From an uncultured Clostridium sp. (GTDB lineage: Bacteria; Bacillota; Clostridia; Lachnospirales; Lachnospiraceae): DNA of 6,489 nt. A program made the position numbers and the translations under genes. Below, piece by piece: positions 1 to 6,250 of the stretch. Position 1 is the stretch's first letter. Each line of letters begins with the position of its first letter. The notes beneath the pieces were generated by a model. That model had not been told where the DNA came from, did not search any database, and worked only from the letters and a program-made list of their open reading frames with translations. Location of the stretch: positions 1 to 6,489 of the forward strand of contig CAMEWU010000136.1 of NCBI GenBank assembly GCA_945946715.1, written 5' to 3'.

Positions 1-61
1 AAATATGGTCGACAGAGCTTAGGTGGGTGTTTTTTGTTTATATTTTAGTTTTCCACCATAG
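1..61. other. Non-coding stretch left of pncC
   Basis: This short stretch follows the pncC stop codon on the minus strand and runs off the window. I see no open reading frame and no compact GC-rich hairpin followed by a T-run. Two weak inverted matches exist (ggtgg at 22-26 with ccacc at 53-57, and tatggt at 4-9 with accata at 55-60), but their loops are 26 and 45 bases, too long for an intrinsic terminator. Transcription of the operon may therefore continue leftward, or terminate outside the window. In many Firmicutes recA lies after cinA/pncC, so this could be the space before recA; that is context only, since no recA sequence is visible. Confidence 0.5.
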
Positions 62-568
62 CTATTCTAACACGTTTAATAAGAAATGCAAGCTATTTAC
101 AACCGTCAACCCACGTATTGCCATTCTGTCACCTTCAAAATGACACTCCTGCCAGTATACCTTTTCATTGTAATATATTCCGATATATACCAAACCTACC
201 GGTTTTTCCGGTGTACCGCCTTCCGGGCCTGCCAGTCCTGTAACAGCAATGGCAACATCTGCCTTTCCATGCTTTGCTGCTCCTTTTGCCATCTGCTTTA
301 CCGTCTGCTTGGATACAGCTCCATGTTCTACTAACGTTTCATGCTTAACCCCTAATTCTTCTTCTTTTGCCTCATTGGAATAAGTTACAAAGCCTCTGCC
401 AAATACCTTAGAAGCACCGGATACATTAATCAACCTTCCTGCAATCAAGCCGCCGGTACAGGATTCTGCTGTGGTTATAGTCAAATTCTTTTTTATCAGA
501 AGGTCAATCACCTGTTGTTCCAGATTCTTTCCTTCCTCCATTGTAATCAATGGGTAATCCATTTTCAT
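62..568 (-). CDS. pncC: Nicotinamide-nucleotide amidohydrolase, CinA C-terminal domain family
   Basis: Predicted cytosolic NMN deamidase of 168 residues, converting nicotinamide mononucleotide to nicotinic acid mononucleotide plus ammonia in pyridine nucleotide salvage. The family core is clear: TTAESCTGG at 32-40 holds the likely nucleophile S36, VTYSNEAK at 61-68 supplies Y63 and K68, and TGLAGPEGGTPEKPVG spans 110-125. The length matches a stand-alone C-terminal CinA domain; the N-terminal molybdopterin-binding-like domain of full CinA (about 410 residues) is absent, and the upstream gene ends only 17 bases away, so this is not a broken CinA. The ATG at 566-568 is preceded by AGGTG (576-580) at a 7-base spacing, which supports this start over M3 or M10. 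It is the last visible gene of the fhs operon. The older label competence/damage-inducible protein CinA would be misleading here. The family call is strong; the reaction comes from characterised homologues. Confidence 0.93.
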   Translation of the reverse strand: MKMDYPLITMEEGKNLEQQVIDLLIKKNLTITTAESCTGGLIAGRLINVSGASKVFGRGFVTYSNEAKEEELGVKHETLVEHGAVSKQTVKQMAKGAAKHGKADVAIAVTGLAGPEGGTPEKPVGLVYIGIYYNEKVYWQECHFEGDRMAIRGLTVVNSLHFLLNVLE

Positions 569-585
569 ATTTCATCACCTGCGTT

Positions 586-1149
586 TTACTTTTTATTTCC
601 TTCGGAAAGTACCTTCCGATTCTTTACTAGGTAATCGATTAACGAAATAATGGTCAACAGTAAAGATACATAAATCAATACCTGTTCACAAATCACAATA
701 ATGGTTACAGCTCCCGGAAAATTCTCACTTAAATTCAGAATTAATAAAATTACCATGAACATCTGAAAGGTGGTCTTGAATTTTCCCCAGTAACTTGCCG
801 CAATTACCACGCCATTATCTGAAGCAACCAAGCGAAAACCACTGATAATAAACTCTCTGGCAATAATGACAATGACAATCCATGCCGGAATCCGATTTAA
901 TTCAATTAAGGCAATCATAGCAGAACAAACTAACAGCTTATCTGCCAATGGGTCCATAAACTTGCCAAAATCCGTTACCAGATTGTACTTTCTGGCAATT
1001 TTCCCATCCAATAAATCCGTCAGACTGGCAATGATAAAGATTGCCACTGCAATCCACTTTCCTGCCGGTATAACAGGAACCATTAAGGCTAGCAGAAAAA
1101 ACGGAATCAATATTACTCTGAAAATGGTCAATTTATTCGGTAAATTCAT
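586..1149 (-). CDS. pgsA: CDP-diacylglycerol--glycerol-3-phosphate 3-phosphatidyltransferase
   Basis: Integral membrane enzyme of 187 residues that transfers a phosphatidyl group from CDP-diacylglycerol to glycerol 3-phosphate, the committed step to phosphatidylglycerol and cardiolipin. The CDP-alcohol phosphatidyltransferase signature is complete: D45, D48-G49, A52-R53, G62, D66 and D70, with the expected eight residues between R53 and G62. REFIISGFR at 98-106 is typical of PgsA. About six hydrophobic segments are visible (roughly 7-23, 30-45, 70-86, 90-110, 124-140, 150-175). The start is the ATG at 1147-1149, giving the usual PgsA beginning MNLPNKLT. A longer frame begins at a TTG at 1164, but that TTG overlaps the ribosome binding site GGAGAAG itself (1156-1162), so I reject it. 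The gene overlaps the end of rimO by 17 bases, implying translational coupling. Related CDP-alcohol transferases such as phosphatidylserine or cardiolipin synthases are possible but fit less well. Confidence 0.93.
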   Translation of the reverse strand: MNLPNKLTIFRVILIPFFLLALMVPVIPAGKWIAVAIFIIASLTDLLDGKIARKYNLVTDFGKFMDPLADKLLVCSAMIALIELNRIPAWIVIVIIAREFIISGFRLVASDNGVVIAASYWGKFKTTFQMFMVILLILNLSENFPGAVTIIVICEQVLIYVSLLLTIISLIDYLVKNRKVLSEGNKK

Positions 1150-2470
1150 AAACAACTTCTCCAATCAAATCATATTCGTTCGCATCTGTGATTCGTACCG
1201 TTACCATCTCACCGGATACAATCTCTTCTTCTGCATTTATAAAGATATAACCGTCTACATTGGGAGCTTCCCGATAGGAACGTCCGATATAAACGTCCTC
1301 TTCATATAAATATCCTTCCACCAGCACTTCTAACTGTTTTCCCAGCATCCGTTGATTATTATCGTAGGAAACCTCCTGTTGCAGTGCCATTAGTTCATCC
1401 TGTCTCTGCTTTTTCACTTCCTCCGGAATCTGATTCGGAAACTCTGCTGCTCTGGTTCCTTCCTCCGGCGAGTAGGTAAATACACCCAAGCGTTCAAATT
1501 CCATGTTATCTACAAATTCTAACAAAGCCTCATGTTGTTCCTTCGTCTCTCCCGGAAATCCGGTAATTAGCGTTGTACGAATGGCAATATCCGGCATGGC
1601 AGTCCTTAGTTTCTCAACCACCTCTTCTATCTGCCTGCGACTGGTTCTTCTTCCCATCGCCTTTAGAATCTCATCCTCTGAATGCTGAATCGGCATGTCA
1701 ATATAATGGCATATTTTTTCATTTTCTGCCATTGTATGAATTAACTCATCTGTAATTTCTTCCGGATAACAATAGAGTAATCGAATCCAACGAATTCCCT
1801 CTAACTGACTTAATTCCTGCAACAATTGAGGCAGCCGTTTTTCTCCATACAAATCCTGCCCATATACTGTAGTCTCCTGCGCAACCAAAACCAGTTCCTT
1901 ATATCCTTCTGCTGCTAATTTCTTGGCTGTTTCCAAAATCTCTTCCATCGGAATACTTCTGTAATTTCCTCGAAGAAATGGAATAATACAGTAGCTGCAT
2001 CGTTTGTTACATCCTTCCGCAATCTTTAAATATGCCATAGCATTACCTGTGGTCACCACCCGGTCGGTTAAGTCCGATGGCAAATATTGAATATCCTTAC
2101 AGCAAATAACTTTTTGCCCTGTCATTGCCTGTTCCACTACGGTAACAATATCATCGATATTCGTAGAACCTAGAATAGCATCTACTTCCGGTATTTCTTC
2201 CTGAATTTCGTCTTTGTACCGTTGAGCCAGGCAGCCGGTTACAATCAATGCCTTTAGTTTTGCTGTTTCTTTTAACTGTGCCAATTCCAAGATTGTATTG
2301 ATACTTTCTTCTTTTGCATCATGGATAAAGCAACAGGTATTTATTACTGCAACATCCGCTTCCTGTTCTTCATTGGTAATATTATATCCATGTTGTTTTA
2401 ACAGGCTTAACATTACTTCACTATCCACTAAGTTCTTATCACAACCTAAGGACACAAATAATATATTCAT
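1133..2470 (-). CDS. rimO: Ribosomal protein S12 methylthiotransferase (radical SAM)
   Basis: Cytosolic enzyme of 445 residues that adds a methylthio group to the conserved aspartate of ribosomal protein S12, using two [4Fe-4S] clusters and S-adenosylmethionine. The N-terminal methylthiotransferase domain carries the expected cluster cysteines C10, C46 (in NTCCF) and C80. The radical SAM domain has the CxxxCxxC motif C154, C158, C161 in GCNKRCSYC. The C-terminal TRAM domain occupies roughly 375-445. GRSYREAPNVDG at 396-407 is a RimO-type sequence and argues against the paralogue MiaB, which modifies tRNA. Length fits RimO. The ATG at 2468-2470 has GAGGA (2478-2482) seven bases upstream. It lies 20 bases after folD and overlaps pgsA by 17 bases, so it is an internal operon gene. 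Its need for SAM makes the folate genes upstream plausible functional neighbours, but that link is inference. Confidence 0.95.
   Translation of the reverse strand: MNILFVSLGCDKNLVDSEVMLSLLKQHGYNITNEEQEADVAVINTCCFIHDAKEESINTILELAQLKETAKLKALIVTGCLAQRYKDEIQEEIPEVDAILGSTNIDDIVTVVEQAMTGQKVICCKDIQYLPSDLTDRVVTTGNAMAYLKIAEGCNKRCSYCIIPFLRGNYRSIPMEEILETAKKLAAEGYKELVLVAQETTVYGQDLYGEKRLPQLLQELSQLEGIRWIRLLYCYPEEITDELIHTMAENEKICHYIDMPIQHSEDEILKAMGRRTSRRQIEEVVEKLRTAMPDIAIRTTLITGFPGETKEQHEALLEFVDNMEFERLGVFTYSPEEGTRAAEFPNQIPEEVKKQRQDELMALQQEVSYDNNQRMLGKQLEVLVEGYLYEEDVYIGRSYREAPNVDGYIFINAEEEIVSGEMVTVRITDANEYDLIGEVVYEFTE
1156..1162 (-). promoter_or_regulatory. Ribosome binding site of pgsA, inside the 3' end of rimO
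   Basis: The minus strand reads GGAGAAG here, with nine bases between GGAG and the ATG at 1147-1149. It lies within the rimO coding sequence and overlaps the TTG (1162-1164) that opens the longer frame, so it decides the start in favour of the ATG. Confidence 0.85.
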
Positions 2471-2490
2471 AGTTGTTTCCTCATTAATCT

Positions 2491-3339
2491 TTATGCATTA
2501 CGAATTTCTACCGCTTCTACACAGTTGTTCATAAGCATGGCAATAGTCATAGGACCTACACCACCCGGAACCGGTGTAATGGCACTTGCAATTTTCTCTA
2601 CGGAATCAAAATCTACATCTCCGCAAAGCTTATTCTCTGCATTTCTGTGAATTCCCACATCAATCACAACTGCTCCTTCTTTTACATAAGAAGCATCTAT
2701 CATTTTCGGTTTTCCAACAGCCGCTACCAGAATATCTGCCCGTTTCGTCACTTCCTTCAGATTCTTCGTTCTGGAGTGGCAAATGGTTACGGTTCCATTT
2801 TCCCGTAATAATAATAAGGACATTGGTTTTCCTACAATGTTACTTCTTCCAATTACCACACATTCCTTTCCTTCAATGGAAATGCCGGAACGCTTAAGAA
2901 GCTGAATAATACCGGCTGGTGTACAGGATACAAAGCCCGGCTGTCCGATACTTAATGCACCTACACTCTGTGGATGAAATCCATCTACATCCTTCTTTGG
3001 GTCAATTGCCTGAATAATATGATCTTCATTGATGTGCTTTGGTACCGGAAGCTGAACAAGAATTCCATAGATTGAATCATCCTTGTTCAATTGGTCAATA
3101 ATTTCCAACAGTTCTTCTTCCGTTGTTTCCTCCGGCAATTCATAAGCAACCGACTTTATTCCAATATATTCACATGCTTTTTTCTTATTTCCAACATATA
3201 CCGTTGATGCAGGGTCTTGTCCTACCTGAATAACCGCCAGGGCAATTTCAATACCCTGTGCTTTGTAGGCTGCTACTTTTTCCTTTAACTCATCTTTGAT
3301 TTCTTTTGAAATTCTTTTTCCATCAATTAACTCTGCCAT
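2491..3339 (-). CDS. folD: Bifunctional methylenetetrahydrofolate dehydrogenase / methenyltetrahydrofolate cyclohydrolase
   Basis: Cytosolic enzyme of 282 residues that interconverts 5,10-methylene-THF, 5,10-methenyl-THF and 10-formyl-THF with an NAD(P) cofactor. Family landmarks are all present: YVGNKKKACEY at 48-58, with Y48 and K52 in the places of the catalytic tyrosine and lysine; QLPVP at 96-100; DVDGF at 117-121; the nucleotide-binding GRSNIVGKP at 164-172; and PVPGGVGPMT at 256-265. The start is the ATG at 3337-3339, giving the usual MAELIDGKRISKEI, because AAGGAGA (3345-3351) sits five bases ahead of it. The frame stays open upstream to an ATG at 3366 and a TTG at 3372, but neither has a ribosome binding site. 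It follows fhs after 41 bases; the two consecutive one-carbon steps are thus co-expressed. NADP versus NAD preference cannot be decided by eye. Confidence 0.96.
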   Translation of the reverse strand: MAELIDGKRISKEIKDELKEKVAAYKAQGIEIALAVIQVGQDPASTVYVGNKKKACEYIGIKSVAYELPEETTEEELLEIIDQLNKDDSIYGILVQLPVPKHINEDHIIQAIDPKKDVDGFHPQSVGALSIGQPGFVSCTPAGIIQLLKRSGISIEGKECVVIGRSNIVGKPMSLLLLRENGTVTICHSRTKNLKEVTKRADILVAAVGKPKMIDASYVKEGAVVIDVGIHRNAENKLCGDVDFDSVEKIASAITPVPGGVGPMTIAMLMNNCVEAVEIRNA

Positions 3340-3344
3340 AGGAT

Positions 3345-3351
3345 TCTCCTT
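3345..3351 (-). promoter_or_regulatory. Ribosome binding site of folD
   Basis: The minus strand reads AAGGAGA, five bases before the ATG at 3337-3339. It is the only good Shine-Dalgarno match in the fhs-folD junction, and it fixes the folD start 33 bases downstream of the longest open frame. Confidence 0.85.
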
Positions 3352-3380
3352 CTTGATTTTACTCATTTTCAAACAAGGTC

Positions 3381-5051
3381 TTAGAACAGACCTACTGTTT
3401 TTCCGGTTTCATCTACATAGATTTGTTCTGCCGCCGGATGCTTTGGCAATCCCGGCATAGTCATAATGGTTCCTGTAATTGCAACAATAAAACCGGCACC
3501 GGCACTGACATATACTTCACGAATGGTTATCTCAAAACCACTTGGACGTCCAAGCTTCTTCGGGTCGTCTGACAAGGAATACTGATTCTTTGCCATACAT
3601 ATCGGAAGATTTCCATATCCAAGAGCGGTAATTTTTTCAATTGCCTTTTTCGCTGCAGGTGCATAGCTGACCCTTCCTGCTCCATAAATCTCTTTGGAAA
3701 TGGTTTCAATCTTCTCTTCAATGCTTAACTCCGTATCATAAATCGGTTCGAAATGACTTTCCTTTGTTTCTAAGGTACGCAGCACGGTTTCTGCCAAGTC
3801 AATACCACCCTGTCCACCATGCTCCCAGACCTCTGCCAAGGCAAAATCACAATCCCGTTCCTCACAGAAATTCTTCACAAAGGTCAATTCGGCTTCACTA
3901 TCCGTTATGAATTTATTCAAGGTTACAACAATCGGTACGCCGAACTTCTTCAAATTCTCGATATGCTTTTCCAGATTCACGATACCCTTACTTAAGGCAT
4001 CGATATTTTCCTGATTTAATTCACTTTTTTCTACACCGCCATTGTATTTTAATGCCCGAATGGTTGCTACCAATACAACTGCATCCGGCTTTAAGCCTGC
4101 CTGACGGCACTTAATATCCATGAATTTCTCAGCACCTAAATCAGCACCAAAGCCAGCTTCTGTAATCACGTAATCAGCCAGCTTTAATGCGGTTTTTGTA
4201 GCCCGAACGCTGTTACAGCCATGTGCAATATTGGCAAACGGACCACCATGTACAATTGCCGGTGTATGCTCTAACGTCTGAATCAGATTCGGCTTTAACG
4301 CATCCTTTAACAATGCAGTCATGGCACCTACTGCCTTCAAATCTTCTGCTGTGACCGGTTCTCCATTATACTTATATGCCACAATAATTTTACTTAACCG
4401 ACGGGATAAATCCTGTAAATCATCTGCCAGACATAAAATCGCCATAATCTCAGAGGCAACTGTAATAACGAAACCATCCTGACGAACCACACCATCCATT
4501 TTTCCGCCCATGCCAACAACAATATTACGTAATGCACGGTCATTCATATCCAGACAACGTTTCCATACAATCTGCTTCGGGTCAATATTCAATTCGTTTC
4601 CCTGCTGTAAATGATTATCCAGCATAGCTGCCAATAAATTATTTGCAGAAGTAATGGCATGAAAATCTCCTGTAAAATGCAGATTCAAATCCTCCATAGG
4701 TACTACCTGGGAATAACCTCCTCCTGCAGCGCCACCCTTAATACCAAAACATGGCCCCAGTGAAGGCTCCCGTAATGCAATGACTGATTTCTTATTCAGC
4801 AATCCCATTGCCTGACCCAGTCCAACGGTAATAGTTGTCTTTCCTTCTCCTGCAGGTGTTGGATTGATGGCTGTCACCAAAATCAGCTTTCCATCCGGCT
4901 CATCCTTCACCCGTTCCATTAATTCATCACTAAGCTTTGCTTTATATTTCCCATATAATTCCAAATCATCTGTTTGAATATTCAGTTTTTCTGCAATCTC
5001 TCCGATTGGTCTTAATTCTGCTTCCTGTGCGATTTCAATATCTGTCTTCAT
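3381..5051 (-). CDS. fhs: Formate--tetrahydrofolate ligase (10-formyl-THF synthetase)
   Basis: Cytosolic ATP-dependent ligase of 556 residues, the normal family length, that joins formate to tetrahydrofolate to make 10-formyl-THF. The nucleotide-binding loop TPAGEGKT is at 65-72. It is followed by REPSLGP at 94-100, the glycine-rich GIKGGAAGGGYSQV at 103-116 and DLNLHFTGDFHAI at 121-133, all family hallmarks. The C-terminal TGTIMTMPGLPKHPAA at 526-541 is also conserved. The ATG at 5049-5051 is the only sensible start; the Shine-Dalgarno match is upstream with a rather long spacing. It heads the operon behind its own promoter and is followed by folD. Together these enzymes feed purine and formyl-Met synthesis and could serve as the methyl branch of the Wood-Ljungdahl pathway. 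Nothing in the window shows acetogenesis, since no methylene-THF reductase or CO dehydrogenase genes are present. Confidence 0.97.
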   Translation of the reverse strand: MKTDIEIAQEAELRPIGEIAEKLNIQTDDLELYGKYKAKLSDELMERVKDEPDGKLILVTAINPTPAGEGKTTITVGLGQAMGLLNKKSVIALREPSLGPCFGIKGGAAGGGYSQVVPMEDLNLHFTGDFHAITSANNLLAAMLDNHLQQGNELNIDPKQIVWKRCLDMNDRALRNIVVGMGGKMDGVVRQDGFVITVASEIMAILCLADDLQDLSRRLSKIIVAYKYNGEPVTAEDLKAVGAMTALLKDALKPNLIQTLEHTPAIVHGGPFANIAHGCNSVRATKTALKLADYVITEAGFGADLGAEKFMDIKCRQAGLKPDAVVLVATIRALKYNGGVEKSELNQENIDALSKGIVNLEKHIENLKKFGVPIVVTLNKFITDSEAELTFVKNFCEERDCDFALAEVWEHGGQGGIDLAETVLRTLETKESHFEPIYDTELSIEEKIETISKEIYGAGRVSYAPAAKKAIEKITALGYGNLPICMAKNQYSLSDDPKKLGRPSGFEITIREVYVSAGAGFIVAITGTIMTMPGLPKHPAAEQIYVDETGKTVGLF

Positions 5052-5063
5052 GTTATACTGATA

Positions 5064-5069
5064 TCCTTT
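5064..5069 (-). promoter_or_regulatory. Ribosome binding site of fhs, long spacing
   Basis: The minus strand reads AAAGGA here, 12 bases before the fhs ATG at 5049-5051. It is weaker and farther from the start than the sites of the other genes in the operon. No better match lies closer. Confidence 0.6.
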
Positions 5070-5105
5070 CTATATTATGTATCTAATTTCTTTTTACCTA
5101 TTGCA

Positions 5106-5134
5106 ATCCTACTCAATTCAGTGCCATATGTCAA
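5106..5134 (-). promoter_or_regulatory. Sigma-A type promoter for the fhs operon
   Basis: On the minus strand a perfect -35 box TTGACA (5129-5134) is followed by a 17-base spacer and a -10 box TAGGAT (5106-5111), matching TATAAT at four of six positions. Transcription would start near 5099, leaving a leader of roughly 50 bases before the fhs ATG, too short for a typical riboswitch. The -35 box lies four bases after the lgt stop codon. No terminator hairpin separates lgt from fhs, so read-through from lgt may add to expression. The call rests on sequence match and position only. Confidence 0.65.
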
Positions 5135-5138
5135 GATA

Positions 5139-5915
5139 TCATCGTTCTTCATTCAACTTACTACTTTTTTCTTTTCTGCAAATCAATACCAGCATCACAA
5201 TTCCTGTTGCCAGCACAAACAGGGATATAAACTGTGAAGTTGAAAGTGCTCCAACTGCCCCCCGTTCCAAATCACCACGGAAAAATTCAATGATGAAACG
5301 TCCAATGCTATAGAAAATAAGATAGCATGCTCCCACTTTTCCCGGTTGCTTATTCTTCCTAAACAATACATATAATACGATAAAGTGAACAAAATTAAAT
5401 GCACTGGATACTAACTGAGACGGAAACAGTGGTACGTTATTTGGTGCGCATGCAGAATTGGTAAATGTAATGGAAATAGGAGAATCCATTTCTACACCAT
5501 AGCAGCAACCGGATAAGAAACAGCCAATCCGTCCAATTCCCTGTGCCAGTGCAATGGATGGAGCTGCACAGTCAAAATAGCTAAAAAATGACAGTCCCTT
5601 TTTCTTACAGTAAAAAACAACCGGAATAATGCCTGCAATAATTCCACCATAAACAACGAATCCATCCGTTATATTCATCAACAGTTTTGGATTCGCTATA
5701 ATTTCATCCAAAATTGTAATGTAATACAATAGCTTTGCTCCAACGAAACCACAACCCACACTAATAATTAAAATAGTAAATATAGGGTCCGGATCCAGAC
5801 CGGACTTCTTTGCAAGTTGTTCGGTCAAAATATAAGCTGCTATAATACCAATCGCAATCATTAGTCCATATCCATAGATTGTAAATGGACCAATGGTAAA
5901 AAGTTCATTGTACAT
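5139..5915 (-). CDS. lgt: Prolipoprotein diacylglyceryl transferase family protein
   Basis: Cytoplasmic membrane enzyme of 258 residues, predicted to transfer diacylglycerol from phosphatidylglycerol to the lipobox cysteine of prolipoproteins, the first step of lipoprotein maturation. About seven hydrophobic segments fit the family (near 14-32, 45-63, 86-102, 115-128, 172-186, 196-210, 228-246). Landmarks seen are YGYGLMIAIG at 14-23, GRIGCFLSGCCYG at 128-140, PSQL at 165-168 and GRFIIEFFRGD at 205-215. The signature is the variant form: the GNFxNxE of classical Lgt reads GCFLSGC, the position of the E. coli histidine in SFHGG is Y89 (VVYGG), and the usual HPSQL is FPSQL. R129, E210 and R213 are retained. 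The ATG at 5913-5915 follows AAGGAG (5927-5932) at an 11-base spacing. Activity on prolipoproteins is inferred from the family, and a paralogue with another acceptor cannot be excluded. Its substrate phosphatidylglycerol depends on the PgsA step encoded downstream. Confidence 0.85.
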   Translation of the reverse strand: MYNELFTIGPFTIYGYGLMIAIGIIAAYILTEQLAKKSGLDPDPIFTILIISVGCGFVGAKLLYYITILDEIIANPKLLMNITDGFVVYGGIIAGIIPVVFYCKKKGLSFFSYFDCAAPSIALAQGIGRIGCFLSGCCYGVEMDSPISITFTNSACAPNNVPLFPSQLVSSAFNFVHFIVLYVLFRKNKQPGKVGACYLIFYSIGRFIIEFFRGDLERGAVGALSTSQFISLFVLATGIVMLVLICRKEKSSKLNEER

Positions 5916-5971
5916 ATATAATTCATCTCCTTATAACATTTTTTCTATCTCTTCTTCCGGAAGTTTAAAAA

Positions 5972-6238
5972 CTATTCTATTCTTAATTCCATTTCCATAC
6001 ATTCCCATTCACCAATTGGCATAATATATATCCTCGTACTTCCAGCAGGGCGAAATCCCACTGATTCATAACAATACCTTGCACTATCATTATTTGTAAA
6101 TACTCCCAAAGTAATTTTGGAAGCACCTAATACATTTTGGGCATAATTGATTGCCAACTGCAACATTTTCTTTCCGTTTCCACATCCTCTTAATAAGGGG
6201 TCTACAATAACAAATCCAAAACGAACTATACTTGCACC
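5972..6238 (-). pseudogene. GNAT N-acetyltransferase remnant, N-terminal half missing
   Basis: The frame is open from just after a TGA at 6239-6241 to the TAG at 5972-5974, 88 codons. It reads as the acetyl-CoA binding core and C-terminus of a GNAT enzyme: RFGFVIVDPLLRGCGNGKK at residues 6-24 is the beta4/motif A region with the RGxGxG loop, NNDSARYCYESVGF is the motif B region, and EWECMEMEL is a typical C-terminal strand. There is no ATG, GTG or TTG codon before the ATG at 6164-6166, and starting there would discard the acetyl-CoA loop. The roughly 80-90 N-terminal residues of a normal GNAT protein are absent, because another gene's 3' end lies 12 bases upstream. I therefore read it as a 5'-truncated, probably inactive gene. 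What it acetylated cannot be told. An unusual start or a sequencing frameshift is less likely, since the missing half is not present in any frame. Confidence 0.75.
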
Positions 6239-6250
6239 TCATATTATAAG

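Noticed and set aside
866..1309. 147-codon open frame on the plus strand
   Set aside because: It is antisense to the 5' part of pgsA and the 3' part of rimO, both certain genes. Its protein resembles no family I know, and it lacks a good ribosome binding site.
2468..2485. Mini-frame of five codons whose TGA overlaps the rimO start codon
   Set aside because: It consists largely of the rimO ribosome binding site and has no binding site of its own, so it is most likely chance.
2586..2897. 103-codon open frame on the plus strand inside folD
   Set aside because: Antisense shadow of folD, with composition typical of reverse-frame translation and no recognisable motifs.
3527..3721. Second minus-strand frame of 64 codons inside fhs
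   Set aside because: Out-of-frame shadow within the conserved C-terminal region of fhs.
5052..5105. Possible folate or THF riboswitch ahead of fhs
   Set aside because: The leader from the predicted transcription start is only about 50 bases, AT-rich, and shows no paired stems.
5954..5963. Ten-base palindrome CTTCCGGAAG ahead of lgt
   Set aside because: It has no loop and no T-run, so it is not a terminator. A single short palindrome is weak evidence for an operator, and it also lies within the orphan open tail.
6243..6248. Perfect TATAAT on the minus strand between the two GNAT sequences
   Set aside because: No -35 match lies 16-18 bases upstream (sequence such as GTATAT), and the surroundings are so AT-rich that a chance hit is expected.
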